Made by a program: the position numbers and the translations under genes. From JAWSUT01 sp033549345 (GTDB lineage: Bacteria > Bacillota > Dethiobacteria > Dethiobacterales > Dethiobacteraceae), in contig JAWSUT010000022.1 in NCBI GenBank assembly GCA_033549345.1, positions 1-59,185 on the forward strand: a stretch of 59,185 nucleotides of DNA, given 5' to 3'. Shown in pieces: positions 24,783 to 32,730 of this stretch (its first letter is position 1; each line of letters starts with the position of its first letter). The notes under the pieces are model-generated. The model had not been told where the DNA came from, did not search any database, and worked only from the letters and a program-made list of their open reading frames with translations.

Positions 24783-25370
24783 TTATTTGGGTACACCAAC
24801 AGCAGGCACTGCCTCATGTATTGCCAGAGAAAATTTGTCCGGATACCTGGCAGTTATATCGCGATAGAATTCCCTGACGATATTCATATCTTTTACATAA
24901 TCGCCCGTCGGTAAAAAGTACTCCCCGATCTTCACAGTTTTCGTTCCGTAATCCAGGGAACACATTACAATGGGGACCCTTGCTTTTAAAGCAACATAGT
25001 AAAAGCCCGTTTTCCATTTTTTCACCAGTTTGCGTGTACCTTCCGGTGGAAATGCCAGGATAATCCGTTCATTTTGAACCAATAAATCCGCCATCGTATT
25101 CACCATGTTCTTACGTTGTGACCTGGTAATGCCAAGAGCTCCCCAGGATTTTAGCAGTTTCCCGATAACAGGACGTTTTAACCATTCTTCCTTAATCAGA
25201 TACCGCACGGGAAGTTTTACCTTAAACGCAGTAACAATACCAAAAAGATAATCCAGATTGCTGGTATGAGGAGCAACAATGACTACACACCGGCTAATAT
25301 GCGCGGGAATATCCCCCTGCAATTTCCACCCCAGCAAATAAAAGAATTTTATCGCGATAAACTTCAACAT
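24783..25370 (-). CDS. 1-acyl-glycerol-3-phosphate acyltransferase-like protein
   Basis: A 195-residue PlsC-type acyltransferase. The catalytic HX4D box is HTSNLD (about residue 35) and the phosphate-binding block is FPPEGTR near residue 108. It has one hydrophobic stretch near the N terminus and no further membrane segments. It is shorter than housekeeping PlsC (about 200-240) and lacks the NHQS form of motif I, so a specialised acyl acceptor is possible. ATG after TTGGGGAA is chosen; the open frame extends 17 codons upstream without a ribosome site. Confidence 0.85.
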   Translation of the reverse strand: MLKFIAIKFFYLLGWKLQGDIPAHISRCVVIVAPHTSNLDYLFGIVTAFKVKLPVRYLIKEEWLKRPVIGKLLKSWGALGITRSQRKNMVNTMADLLVQNERIILAFPPEGTRKLVKKWKTGFYYVALKARVPIVMCSLDYGTKTVKIGEYFLPTGDYVKDMNIVREFYRDITARYPDKFSLAIHEAVPAVGVPK

Positions 25371-25479
25371 GCAATCATTCCCCAACAGTTTTTTTAAGCG
25401 CGTTTTCTTTGTCATTGACAATAGTTTGCAGATAGTATATTACACAGAAAGTGCGGGAATCCTTCCTTTGCTTTATGGC

Positions 25480-25677
25480 TCATAAATCATAGACATGTTT
25501 GCTCTTGTCTCTTCTATATCCTTCTCTTTGAATTGACTGTACCGTTTCTGTGCCGCCCCGGCTGTCAATATCAGCCAAAACCACCTGAAAACCACCGGCA
25601 GCATACTGCTGCGCCACAACCCGGCCAATCCCTTTGCCGGGGCCTGTGACCATAACCACACGCTCTGTTGTATTCAT
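25480..25677 (-). pseudogene. Truncated short-chain dehydrogenase/reductase
   Basis: Sixty-five codons encode the first beta-alpha-beta unit of an SDR: VVMVTGPGKGIGRVVAQQYA with the TGxxxGIG cofactor loop, then VVLADIDSRGG and EXVQSI-like sequence. Similarity stops after about 53 residues and the frame ends soon after, whereas SDRs have about 250 residues. No remainder of the gene is visible downstream. It keeps an ATG and a ribosome site (AAGGGGG), so a short peptide could still be made, but it cannot be an enzyme. Confidence 0.75.
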
Positions 25678-25747
25678 GTCAAGGCCCCCTTTATAAACAC
25701 CGCTTTAGACTAAGCGGGATTTGCGCCTTACACGCAAACCCCTTGTT

Positions 25748-26101
25748 TTAAACCTGTTCTAAATCAGCCAAGATCGCTTTTGCCGTTTCCTCGTCGGCTT
25801 TTGCTACCTGTAATTGTACGGCTCCCACAATCATGTTATAACCGGTGCCGATATATCCGAAACCAAACAGGTGCTGCAGCCGTTCCCCCTTGGCGAAATA
25901 TTTTATACCCGCACCTTCCAAGAGGGATTTTGCTACCAGGGCTGTAGACATGTCACACTCAAATACAGTGACCAGCTCAACATACTCATACTCATCCTGT
26001 GGTAAAATCTCCTCCTGCAGAGTATCCACCAGCGCCACGTGGCAGTCCGGACATTCCCTAATGCGCGGTACAAATTCATCCCTGCACTTTGGACAGAACA
26101 T
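25748..26101 (-). CDS. Zinc-ribbon plus DUF2007-like protein
   Basis: A 117-residue protein with an N-terminal zinc ribbon, MFCPKCRDEF followed by ECPDCHVAL (CxxC twice), then a small alpha/beta domain (ELVTVFECDMSTALVAKSLLEGAGI, VGAVQLQVAKADEETAKAIL) resembling DUF2007, a ferredoxin-like putative signal-transducing domain. The pattern of sensing fold plus ribbon occurs widely without known function. The ATG five bases after GGAGG is chosen over an overlapping GTG. Confidence 0.8.
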   Translation of the reverse strand: MFCPKCRDEFVPRIRECPDCHVALVDTLQEEILPQDEYEYVELVTVFECDMSTALVAKSLLEGAGIKYFAKGERLQHLFGFGYIGTGYNMIVGAVQLQVAKADEETAKAILADLEQV

Positions 26102-26202
26102 AGCCACCTCCGCTTGATTTATTTACAAAAGCTCAGCCTCTTAGATACTACTTATTTGACATATATGCACCATAACCTTTCCCTCTGCGTTTTTTTGCTT
26201 AC

Positions 26203-26251
26203 TTTACACAAAAAAAATGTTATGCTATAATGTCTATATCGTCTTTCGATA
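26203..26251 (+). promoter_or_regulatory. padR-fetAB promoter with candidate operator
   Basis: TTTACA (26203-26208) and TATAAT (26226-26231) are 17 bases apart. Around the expected start of transcription lies TATCG-TCTTT-CGATA (26237-26251), a five-base inverted repeat suited to binding by the PadR protein encoded immediately downstream. Confidence 0.6.
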
Positions 26252-26278
26252 ACGCAACCCGATAATGGAGTGTTGTAG

Positions 26279-26605
26279 ATGGAAAAGCATGTGCTGCGCA
26301 GACTGTTTCTCGGTTTTATTCAGATTCATATCCTGCATCATGCGCAAAATGAACCCCTCTATGGAACCTGGATGCTGCAGGAACTAAAAGAGCATGGATA
26401 CGAAATAAGTCCCGGAACGCTTTACCCGATCCTGCACGGACTGGCGGACGAAGGCCTCCTGGACAAATCGGACAGTCTTGTGGAAGGTAAGATACGAAAG
26501 TATTATACAACGACTGCTAAGGGTCGGGCCGTACTCAGAGAAGCAAAAATAAAAGCAGCAGAACTCTATACTGAAATCTGTGAAACTAATCAAGGAGAAG
26601 AATAA
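26279..26605 (+). CDS. PadR-family transcriptional regulator
   Basis: A 108-residue winged-helix protein: ILHHAQNEPLYGTWMLQELKEHGYEISPGTLYPILHGLADEGLL is the PadR helix-turn-helix, with SPGTLYP at the recognition helix, and the wing reads KIRKYYTTTAKGR. It lacks a long C-terminal domain, as in PadR subfamily 1/2 short forms. It is the first gene of an operon with fetA (one-base overlap TAATG) and fetB, so it probably controls the exporter autogenously through the inverted repeat at the promoter. Confidence 0.9.
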   Translation: MEKHVLRRLFLGFIQIHILHHAQNEPLYGTWMLQELKEHGYEISPGTLYPILHGLADEGLLDKSDSLVEGKIRKYYTTTAKGRAVLREAKIKAAELYTEICETNQGEE

Positions 26606-27264
26606 TGTTTGTCTTAAAAAATGTGCAATACAAAGGAATTTTAAAGATTGAGCATCTGGAGATTCCGGCGAACAAAGTAACCTGCATAGCCGGAGAGAGC
26701 GGCAGCGGCAAAACAACACTGCTGCGTCTGCTCAACAAAATGATTAGCCCTGATGAGGGTGAGGTTTATTTTCTGGAAAACAAGCTGAGTGAACTTGATG
26801 CCGTACAACTGCGCCGAAAAGTGGTGATGCTCTCCCAGACGCCGGTTATCTTCCCGGGCACAGTAGAGGAAAACCTGCAGCTGGGTCTGCGGTTTTCGGA
26901 AAAACCGGACGCAGATGCAGGCAAACTGCTGGAGACGCTAAGGGCAGTTCGTCTGGTCAAAGAGCTTACTGATAATGCAGAAAAACTCTCCGGCGGCGAA
27001 CAGCAGCGACTGGCACTGGCCCGGGTGCTATTACTCGACCCTGACGTGTTTCTTCTGGATGAGCCGTCTTCTGCGTTGGATGAAGAAACCGAACAGCTTG
27101 TAATTGAAAAACTTGTACAGCATACCCGTGCTCGGGGCAAAAGTCTTGTTATGGTTACGCACTCCAAAAAAGTGGCCCGGGAGTTTGCCGACCACTGCAT
27201 CAACCTCAAAGACGGAAAGATTTTACGCCGGGAGGTGAGCGAACATGCAGCAGGAAGTTATTGA
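26605..27264 (+). CDS. fetA: ABC transporter ATP-binding protein FetA-like
   Basis: A 219-residue ATPase with Walker A GESGSGKTT (30-38), signature LSGGEQQRLALARVLL near 128 and Walker B VFLLDEPSSALDEET. The only partner is the fetB-like permease that follows with a 20-base overlap. E. coli FetAB (YbbLM) is proposed to export iron and to help under peroxide stress. The specific substrate here is inferred from the partner. Confidence 0.88.
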   Translation: MFVLKNVQYKGILKIEHLEIPANKVTCIAGESGSGKTTLLRLLNKMISPDEGEVYFLENKLSELDAVQLRRKVVMLSQTPVIFPGTVEENLQLGLRFSEKPDADAGKLLETLRAVRLVKELTDNAEKLSGGEQQRLALARVLLLDPDVFLLDEPSSALDEETEQLVIEKLVQHTRARGKSLVMVTHSKKVAREFADHCINLKDGKILRREVSEHAAGSY

Positions 27265-28027
27265 GCTTCAATTGTGGCAAATCGCTGCAGCTTATCTGTT
27301 TATCCTGATTTTGATGGCCATTGTCCGCAGCAGGGGTATCCCCCGCGAAAAAGAGATTGTCATTGCCACAGTACGCATGACGCTGCAGCTCATTTTAACG
27401 GGCTACATCCTGGTCTATCTTTTTGAGAATATCCATCCTCTGCTTACTGTACTGGCCGTTATAGTCATGCTCGTCTTTGCCGTTTTCAACATCATGAAAC
27501 GTGTGCGAATGGAACTCCCTTTTAAGTTGAAAAAGATTATTGCCTTTTCGATGTGCGCCGGTACCACCACCAGCCTACTGTATTTCATCCTGGTTGTTAT
27601 TCATCTCTCCCCCTGGTATGAACCGCGCTATTTTATTCCCATTGCGGGGATGATCATCGGAAACTCCATGACGGGCATTTCCCTGGGGGTTACCCGCCTG
27701 GTAGAGGGCATGCGGTCACAGCGGCATATGGTAGAAGCGGCACTGATGCTGGGTTCAACACCAAAAGTGGCGGCCAAGCCCATCGCTGATATGGCGTTTG
27801 ATTCTGCCATTATTCCTACCATCAACTCCATGGTGGGCATGGGTATTGTCTTTTTGCCGGGTCTGATGACCGGACAAATTCTCTCCGGTGTATCTCCCAT
27901 CACGGCCATTGAATACCAGATTGCCATTATGCTTGGCATCGTAGGCAGCGTGGCTCTCACCGTCATCCTCTTTGTGGAACTGGGTTACCAGGCATTTTTC
28001 AATATAGATCAGCAGCTGGAAAACTAA
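27245..28027 (+). CDS. fetB: ABC transporter permease FetB-like (UPF0014)
   Basis: A 260-residue membrane protein with about seven helices. Family hallmarks are RMTLQLILTGYIL in the first third, IPIAGMIIGNSMTGISLGVTRL in the middle, and MVGMGIVFLPGLMTGQILSG in the last third. ATG is preceded by GGGAGGTGAGCG inside the end of fetA, so translation is coupled. With FetA it would form a metal exporter, probably for iron; regulation by PadR instead of a Fur-type repressor is notable. Confidence 0.9.
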   Translation: MQQEVIELQLWQIAAAYLFILILMAIVRSRGIPREKEIVIATVRMTLQLILTGYILVYLFENIHPLLTVLAVIVMLVFAVFNIMKRVRMELPFKLKKIIAFSMCAGTTTSLLYFILVVIHLSPWYEPRYFIPIAGMIIGNSMTGISLGVTRLVEGMRSQRHMVEAALMLGSTPKVAAKPIADMAFDSAIIPTINSMVGMGIVFLPGLMTGQILSGVSPITAIEYQIAIMLGIVGSVALTVILFVELGYQAFFNIDQQLEN

Positions 28028-28035
28028 AAGCAAAA

Positions 28036-28062
28036 AATCCCGCCAAAAGCGGGATTTTTTTT
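28036..28062 (+). terminator. Intrinsic terminator after fetB
   Basis: AATCCCGC-CAAAA-GCGGGATT with eight T following and A-rich sequence before it. Confidence 0.9.
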
Positions 28063-28096
28063 GACCGTATGCGTCCTACAGACGTTAGAACACTCT

Positions 28097-28255
28097 TCAC
28101 AGACTAAAGGGCAGCGTTCCCATATAGTACATTACTGCAAAAATAATGATACCAATGACCACAGCCATCCGCAGCGCCAGTTTAAAGATTGCCTTCAACA
28201 CAAATATAGCGACAAACACAACAAGAATCAGGCCTATAATATATTGGGGGTCCAC
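28097..28255 (-). CDS. Small hydrophobic membrane protein
   Basis: A 52-residue protein with two hydrophobic stretches (YIIGLILVVFVAIFVLKAIF and MAVVIGIIIFAVMYYMG) joined by a short basic turn (KLALRM). The start is GTG six bases after AGAGGTG; the longer ORF would add 29 polar residues without a ribosome site. No family is recognised. It is expected to span the membrane twice. It is a single gene facing fetB. Confidence 0.55.
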   Translation of the reverse strand: MDPQYIIGLILVVFVAIFVLKAIFKLALRMAVVIGIIIFAVMYYMGTLPFSL

Positions 28256-28486
28256 AATCTTCACCTCTCTCCCGTACGACAGCTGGGAACGGCTCTTTTT
28301 TGTCGCATTCCTGACTGACAGGCTGTCTACTACCAAAAACATATGCTAACTTACCTGTAGATTTGCCAACTATTTAGCATTTTCCTGCCCAGCCATAGAA
28401 AAAAAGCAAGCCAGGTTCGTTCGGCATGTTCATGCTTTCTTGTGAGCATATTATACCCATAAGCTTTTGCATAAGGGGGCAGAGAG

Positions 28487-28714
28487 TTGCCAGGAAAACA
28501 GATTCAACCCGACCCGGAAGTTATGCTTTACGCAGGGCTTTTGTTTGCCGTGTGGAGTTCCCTCGTCTCTCCGTATGCTATATGGCTGCTGGGCACGGTC
28601 ATTTGGACAGTTTATTATTTCAGCCGGCAACAATATAAGCAGCAGAAATTCGGCAGCCACACCCTGTGCCCGCAGTGCGCTGCCGTATTGTCAGATAAGA
28701 AACAAGAACAATAA
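28487..28714 (+). CDS. Hypothetical small membrane protein with CxxC
   Basis: Seventy-five residues from a TTG start seven bases after AAGGGGG. A hydrophobic hairpin (VMLYAGLLFAVWSSLVSPYA, IWLLGTVIWTVYYFS) is followed by a basic stretch and a single CPQC pair near the C terminus. I do not recognise it. The ribosome site and composition favour a real gene; the lack of a known relative keeps confidence modest. Confidence 0.45.
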   Translation: MPGKQIQPDPEVMLYAGLLFAVWSSLVSPYAIWLLGTVIWTVYYFSRQQYKQQKFGSHTLCPQCAAVLSDKKQEQ

Positions 28715-28882
28715 AGAAGCATCCAATTGGGTGCTTTTCCTGTTTTCTGTGCAAATCCGGGACAGACCCTTTTTTGCATTTTTTTTATCCTGGAATCCGG
28801 AAGCGTCCCGAATTCCGGCATAAAGAATGGTAGGACAATGCACACTAAAACAACAACAACCAGTTTGGCCAAGGAGGAGAAA

Positions 28883-31009
28883 ATGAATAACAAAGAGCAA
28901 CCGCCAATCAGCGATAAAAGTAAAATTGACCAGTTAGCCCCTTTCCGTGCGGAACACGACGGTACAAAACTGACCACCAACCAGGGTGTACCACTTTCCC
29001 ATACCGATGACTCGCTTAAAGCCGATTCCCGCGGCCCGACTCTGATGGAGGACTTTCACTTTCGTGAGAAGATGATGCACTTTGACCATGAGCGGATTCC
29101 CGAGCGTGTTGTCCATGCCCGGGGGTTTGGCGCTCACGGCTACTTCCAGGTCTACGAGCCAATGGCAGAGTTCACAAAAGCACACTTCCTGCAGGACCCG
29201 ACCAGAAAAACCCCCGTCTTTGTCCGCTTTTCCACTGTTGTCGGCTCACGCGGCTCGGCAGATACCGTACGGGATGTGCGCGGCTTTGCCACCAAATTCT
29301 ATACCGAGGAAGGCAACTACGATCTTGTGGCAAACAACATTCCTGTCTTTTTCATTCAGGATGCCATTAAATTCCCGGATATTGTCCATGCCATCAAACC
29401 TGAACCGCATAATGAAATCCCCCAGGCTTCCGCTGCCCATGACACATTTTGGGATTTTGTAGTCAACACGCCGGAGATTACACACATGATAATGTGGCTT
29501 CTCTCCGACAGAGCCATTCCCCGCAGCTTCCGCATGATGGAAGGATTCGGCGTCAATACGTTCCGCTTTGTTAATGCACAGGGCAAAGCGCGTTTTGTGA
29601 AGTTCCACTGGAAGTCTCTTTTGGGTGTTCACTCCCTGGTCTGGGATGAAGCGCAGAAGCTGGCCGGAAAAGACCCTGATTTCCACCGGCGTGACCTTTG
29701 GGATGCAATTAACAACGGCGATTTTCCTGAATACGAACTTGCCGTGCAGATGATTGACGAAGAAGATGAGTTTAACTTTGATTTTGATGTGCTCGACCCC
29801 ACAAAAATCTGGCCTGAGGAATTAGTCCCGATTAAGCGAATCGGCAAAATGACGTTAAACCGCAACGTGGATAACTTCTTTGCTGAAACGGAACAGGCAG
29901 CCTTCCACGTCGGACACGTGGTGTCCGGCATAGATTTCTCAAACGACCCGCTGCTGCAGGGCCGCCTTTTTTCTTATCTGGATACACAGCTGATTCGCCT
30001 GGGCGGGCCAAACTTCCATGAAATTCCCATTAACCGTCCACTGGCCCATGTGCACAATAACCAACGTGACGGCTATCACCGCATGACCATTGACCATGGC
30101 CGTGTCAGCTATTTCCCCAACTCGCTGCAGGCAAACACACCGGAACCCGATGCTGAAAACGGCTATGTCCATTACATGGAGAAAGTGGACGGCCGAAAAG
30201 TCCGGGAGCGCAGTGCAAGCTTTAAAGATTTCTACAGCCAGGCTACACTTTTCTGGAACAGTATGTCGGAAGCGGAAAAGCAGCACATCATCGAAGCATT
30301 CCACTTTGAAGTGGGCGGCGTGATGGACAAACAAATTAAACAGCGCGTGGTTGATATGTTCAATAACGTGGACGGAAACCTGGCAGCACAGATTGCCATG
30401 GGAATCGGCGCCACCCCACCGGCTAATCCGGGCGGCACCGGTATCACCGCCTCTTCGCCGGCCATCAGTCAGGAAAACACCCCCAAGAGCGCACGTACAC
30501 GGAAGGTGGCTGTTCTTGCGGAAAACGGGTTTAACTTTCCCGAGGTAACTCAGGTGCTTGATGCACTCAAGGCAGCCGGTGTGCACGCCGATATTGTCAG
30601 CAAAAATCAGGGTATGCTCGCCAGTGTGGACGGCCGGCAGGTTGAAGCGAATAAAAACTATGCTACCGCCGCTTCCATCATGTATGATGCAGTCTATGTC
30701 ACCGGAGGCCGTCAATGCTCCGATACTCTGCTTCAGCAGGGCGCTTCGATCCACTTTGTCAACGAAGCATTCAAACATGCCAAAACCATCGGAGCCACCA
30801 ATGAAGGGGTTGACCTGTTGGTCGTCTCTCAGATTCAGGGTGTGCCCATTGCCTCGCCCCAGTCTGTACACCAACTCATTAACGAGCTTGGCGTCCTGAC
30901 AATCCGCAATGCGGCCGATATGGGCTATTTCAGCGGGAAATTTATTGAAGCCATTGCTCAGCACCGCCACTGGATCAGGCAGTCGCAGAAAGACATGATA
31001 CCCGCCTAA
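28883..31009 (+). CDS. katE: Large-subunit catalase (clade 2, HPII-like)
   Basis: A 708-residue heme catalase with the distal His in VVHARGFGAHG (78), Asn in the NNIPVFFIQDAIKFPD block and proximal heme Tyr in RLFSYLDTQLIRL. After about residue 530 a class I glutamine amidotransferase/DJ-1-like domain follows (RKVAVLAENGFNFPEV onwards), the mark of 700-750-residue clade 2 catalases. ATG behind AAGGAGGAG is chosen; the frame is open 52 codons further upstream. A terminator follows. Presence of this enzyme in a genome with PFOR and CO dehydrogenase points to oxygen tolerance. Confidence 0.95.
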   Translation: MNNKEQPPISDKSKIDQLAPFRAEHDGTKLTTNQGVPLSHTDDSLKADSRGPTLMEDFHFREKMMHFDHERIPERVVHARGFGAHGYFQVYEPMAEFTKAHFLQDPTRKTPVFVRFSTVVGSRGSADTVRDVRGFATKFYTEEGNYDLVANNIPVFFIQDAIKFPDIVHAIKPEPHNEIPQASAAHDTFWDFVVNTPEITHMIMWLLSDRAIPRSFRMMEGFGVNTFRFVNAQGKARFVKFHWKSLLGVHSLVWDEAQKLAGKDPDFHRRDLWDAINNGDFPEYELAVQMIDEEDEFNFDFDVLDPTKIWPEELVPIKRIGKMTLNRNVDNFFAETEQAAFHVGHVVSGIDFSNDPLLQGRLFSYLDTQLIRLGGPNFHEIPINRPLAHVHNNQRDGYHRMTIDHGRVSYFPNSLQANTPEPDAENGYVHYMEKVDGRKVRERSASFKDFYSQATLFWNSMSEAEKQHIIEAFHFEVGGVMDKQIKQRVVDMFNNVDGNLAAQIAMGIGATPPANPGGTGITASSPAISQENTPKSARTRKVAVLAENGFNFPEVTQVLDALKAAGVHADIVSKNQGMLASVDGRQVEANKNYATAASIMYDAVYVTGGRQCSDTLLQQGASIHFVNEAFKHAKTIGATNEGVDLLVVSQIQGVPIASPQSVHQLINELGVLTIRNAADMGYFSGKFIEAIAQHRHWIRQSQKDMIPA

Positions 31010-31041
31010 ACCTTTCTAAAGCTTCACACCAACTAAGAAAG

Positions 31042-31068
31042 AAGCACCCGGTTTAGGCCGGGTGCTTT
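31042..31068. terminator. Intrinsic terminator between katE and the merR-type gene
   Basis: AAGCACCCGG and CCGGGTGCTT form a ten-base-pair stem with a six-base loop. The T-run is short (TTT), so it may work mainly as a bidirectional hairpin for the convergent genes. Confidence 0.7.
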
Positions 31069-31077
31069 GTTCTGCTA

Positions 31078-31905
31078 TTAATTTTTTTTGGGTGTAACAG
31101 GAACCTGAATTTCGGTAACCCATTCTGCGGGATCTTCTTTGTTCCAGATACCGTCAATGTAAGATTCCCGCGGCGGGCCGCTGAGTTCATAGCCGTTTTC
31201 TTCAATCCATTCCATGATGGCAGCGTAGGCCAGCCCGATTGTGGTATATGGGCCTTTGTGGACCACCGAAGCTGCAGTTTCTTCCCCTGCTATCTTCTTA
31301 AACTTCAGGTTGTCTGTGTCCCGGCCAAAATCAGTGACAGCCTCACAGATTTCCACGTCAATGTCCGTCTCCTTATACTCACCGTCATGGTAGATCGTAA
31401 AACAATATTCCGGTACAGCGCATTTCACGTTCTGTTCTTCCATCAGCTTCCCCATCTCGGGGTAAATTTGAAAGTATGCATCATAGTTCGGGATCACCTT
31501 TCGCATGGAAGCCACAATCACTTCCGGAAGCTCTTTGACGATTACATGATAAGCCAAACCATCTTCCTCCTTTGCCAAAGCTTTAAGATATTTTTCGATA
31601 CAGCGCAGTTTTTCCCGTTCAGCGACAATAGTTCGGGTTACTTCCACCTGTTTTCTTTTTAAGAACCTGGCTAATTCCTCAGTGCCGACATCATTGTCCA
31701 TGGCCAAAATGACTTCACTGAGAGAAAAGCCGATTTGCCGCAGTGCCAGTATTTTGTGCAGCCGGGGCAGCTGGCCTGCCGTATAATAGCGGTAGCCTGT
31801 GTCCCCATCCACACGGGCAGGTTTAAGTAGCCCGATTTGGTCGTAATGCCTGAGGGTTTTAACCGTAACTTTATTCATCCCGGAAAACTCACCGATTTTA
31901 AACAT
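31078..31905 (-). CDS. MerR-family regulator with GyrI-like effector domain
   Basis: A 275-residue protein. Residues 1-70 form the MerR winged helix (FKIGEFSGMNKVTVKTLRHY, GYRYYTAGQ), then a dimerisation helix to about 120, then a BmrR/GyrI-like ligand-binding domain (VHKGPYTTIGLAYAAIMEWI near residue 215). BmrR-type members bind hydrophobic drugs or cations and activate an exporter. No exporter is adjacent; the autoregulatory promoter upstream is clear. ATG follows CAGGAGG. Confidence 0.9.
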   Translation of the reverse strand: MFKIGEFSGMNKVTVKTLRHYDQIGLLKPARVDGDTGYRYYTAGQLPRLHKILALRQIGFSLSEVILAMDNDVGTEELARFLKRKQVEVTRTIVAEREKLRCIEKYLKALAKEEDGLAYHVIVKELPEVIVASMRKVIPNYDAYFQIYPEMGKLMEEQNVKCAVPEYCFTIYHDGEYKETDIDVEICEAVTDFGRDTDNLKFKKIAGEETAASVVHKGPYTTIGLAYAAIMEWIEENGYELSGPPRESYIDGIWNKEDPAEWVTEIQVPVTPKKN

Positions 31906-31940
31906 AAAACCTCCTGTGCGCACAGTTGATTTATGCTTTG

Positions 31941-31971
31941 ATTATAAACGCTCCCGTAACGGGAGAGTCAA
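31941..31971 (-). promoter_or_regulatory. MerR-type promoter and operator
   Basis: On the minus strand TTGACT and TATAAT are separated by 19 bases, the long spacer characteristic of MerR-controlled promoters. The spacer contains the perfect palindrome CTCCCGTTACGGGAG (7+1+7). The promoter drives the MerR-type gene itself. Confidence 0.85.
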
Positions 31972-31991
31972 CCCCGTATTTATTTTTTTTT

Positions 31992-32025
31992 AAAAAAAAG
32001 CTGTAACAGAAAACTCCTGTCACAG
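31992..32025 (-). terminator. Terminator of the esterase-ygjP transcript
   Basis: On the minus strand CTGTGACAG-GAGTTTT-CTGTTACAG with one mismatch, followed by CTTTTTTTT. It lies after the YgjP gene and before the MerR promoter. Confidence 0.75.
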
Positions 32026-32038
32026 TATCTCTATCCGG

Positions 32039-32710
32039 TTAGATCATATCCATTAATTTCTGGTTGTCCGCTAACCATTTTCTTTGCTCTGCATAATCCG
32101 GCAAAACGTGTTTTACCTTCTGCCAGAAATCCTTTGAATGGTTGAGATGTTCAAGGTGGCAGAGCTCATGGACAATTACATAGTCAATGGCAGGTAAAGG
32201 ACACATCACCAACCGCCAGCTAAAGTTCACTGACCCTTTCGAGCTGCAGGAACCCCATCGTCTGGCAGCGCCGGTAACGTTAAACGATCTGTATTGCAGG
32301 CCGGTAAGAGAGGCAAAATACGTCAGGCGTTCGCCGATAACCTGCCTGGCCTGCGTCCTATACCAGGTGACCACCGCCAGTTTCTTGTCGGCAATTTCCC
32401 AGGGAATAACGAGCCGGCCGTCAATGCAAGTAACTTCCTGTATCTTTCTGTCATACTGCAGTCTAAGAGGTACACCGAGATACAGCACCTCCGCGCCTTC
32501 CCCAAATTCCCTGACGCAGTAACGGCTATTTCTTTTGGTCATTTCTTCCTGCTTCTTTGTAATCCAGGCTGCTTTCTTCTGCACCAAATCCTCAATATAC
32601 GTCATGGGAGTTTGCAGCGGCGCCCTGACAATCAGCTCTCCTTTTGTATTGATCACAAGCGAAATTGTTTTGCGCTTGGTGCGGATAATCTCGGTAATTT
32701 CGGGTTGCAT
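32039..32710 (-). CDS. YgjP-family metal-dependent hydrolase
   Basis: A 223-residue protein of the DUF45/YgjP family, related to WLM/SprT peptidases. The zinc motif is HELCHLEHLNHSKDFW (HExxH with a further His), preceded by the family segment RRWGSCSSKGSVNFSWRLV. Members are often encoded with restriction-modification systems, but here the neighbour is an esterase gene ending 20 bases upstream. ATG follows GGAGTGAGATAAA. Confidence 0.9.
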   Translation of the reverse strand: MQPEITEIIRTKRKTISLVINTKGELIVRAPLQTPMTYIEDLVQKKAAWITKKQEEMTKRNSRYCVREFGEGAEVLYLGVPLRLQYDRKIQEVTCIDGRLVIPWEIADKKLAVVTWYRTQARQVIGERLTYFASLTGLQYRSFNVTGAARRWGSCSSKGSVNFSWRLVMCPLPAIDYVIVHELCHLEHLNHSKDFWQKVKHVLPDYAEQRKWLADNQKLMDMI

Positions 32711-32730
32711 TTTATCTCACTCCAATCGGC

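Noticed and set aside
29939..30970. 343-codon open frame opposite the catalase gene
   Set aside because: It is antisense to a clearly conserved catalase, has no ribosome site and its sequence matches no family; it arises from codon bias.
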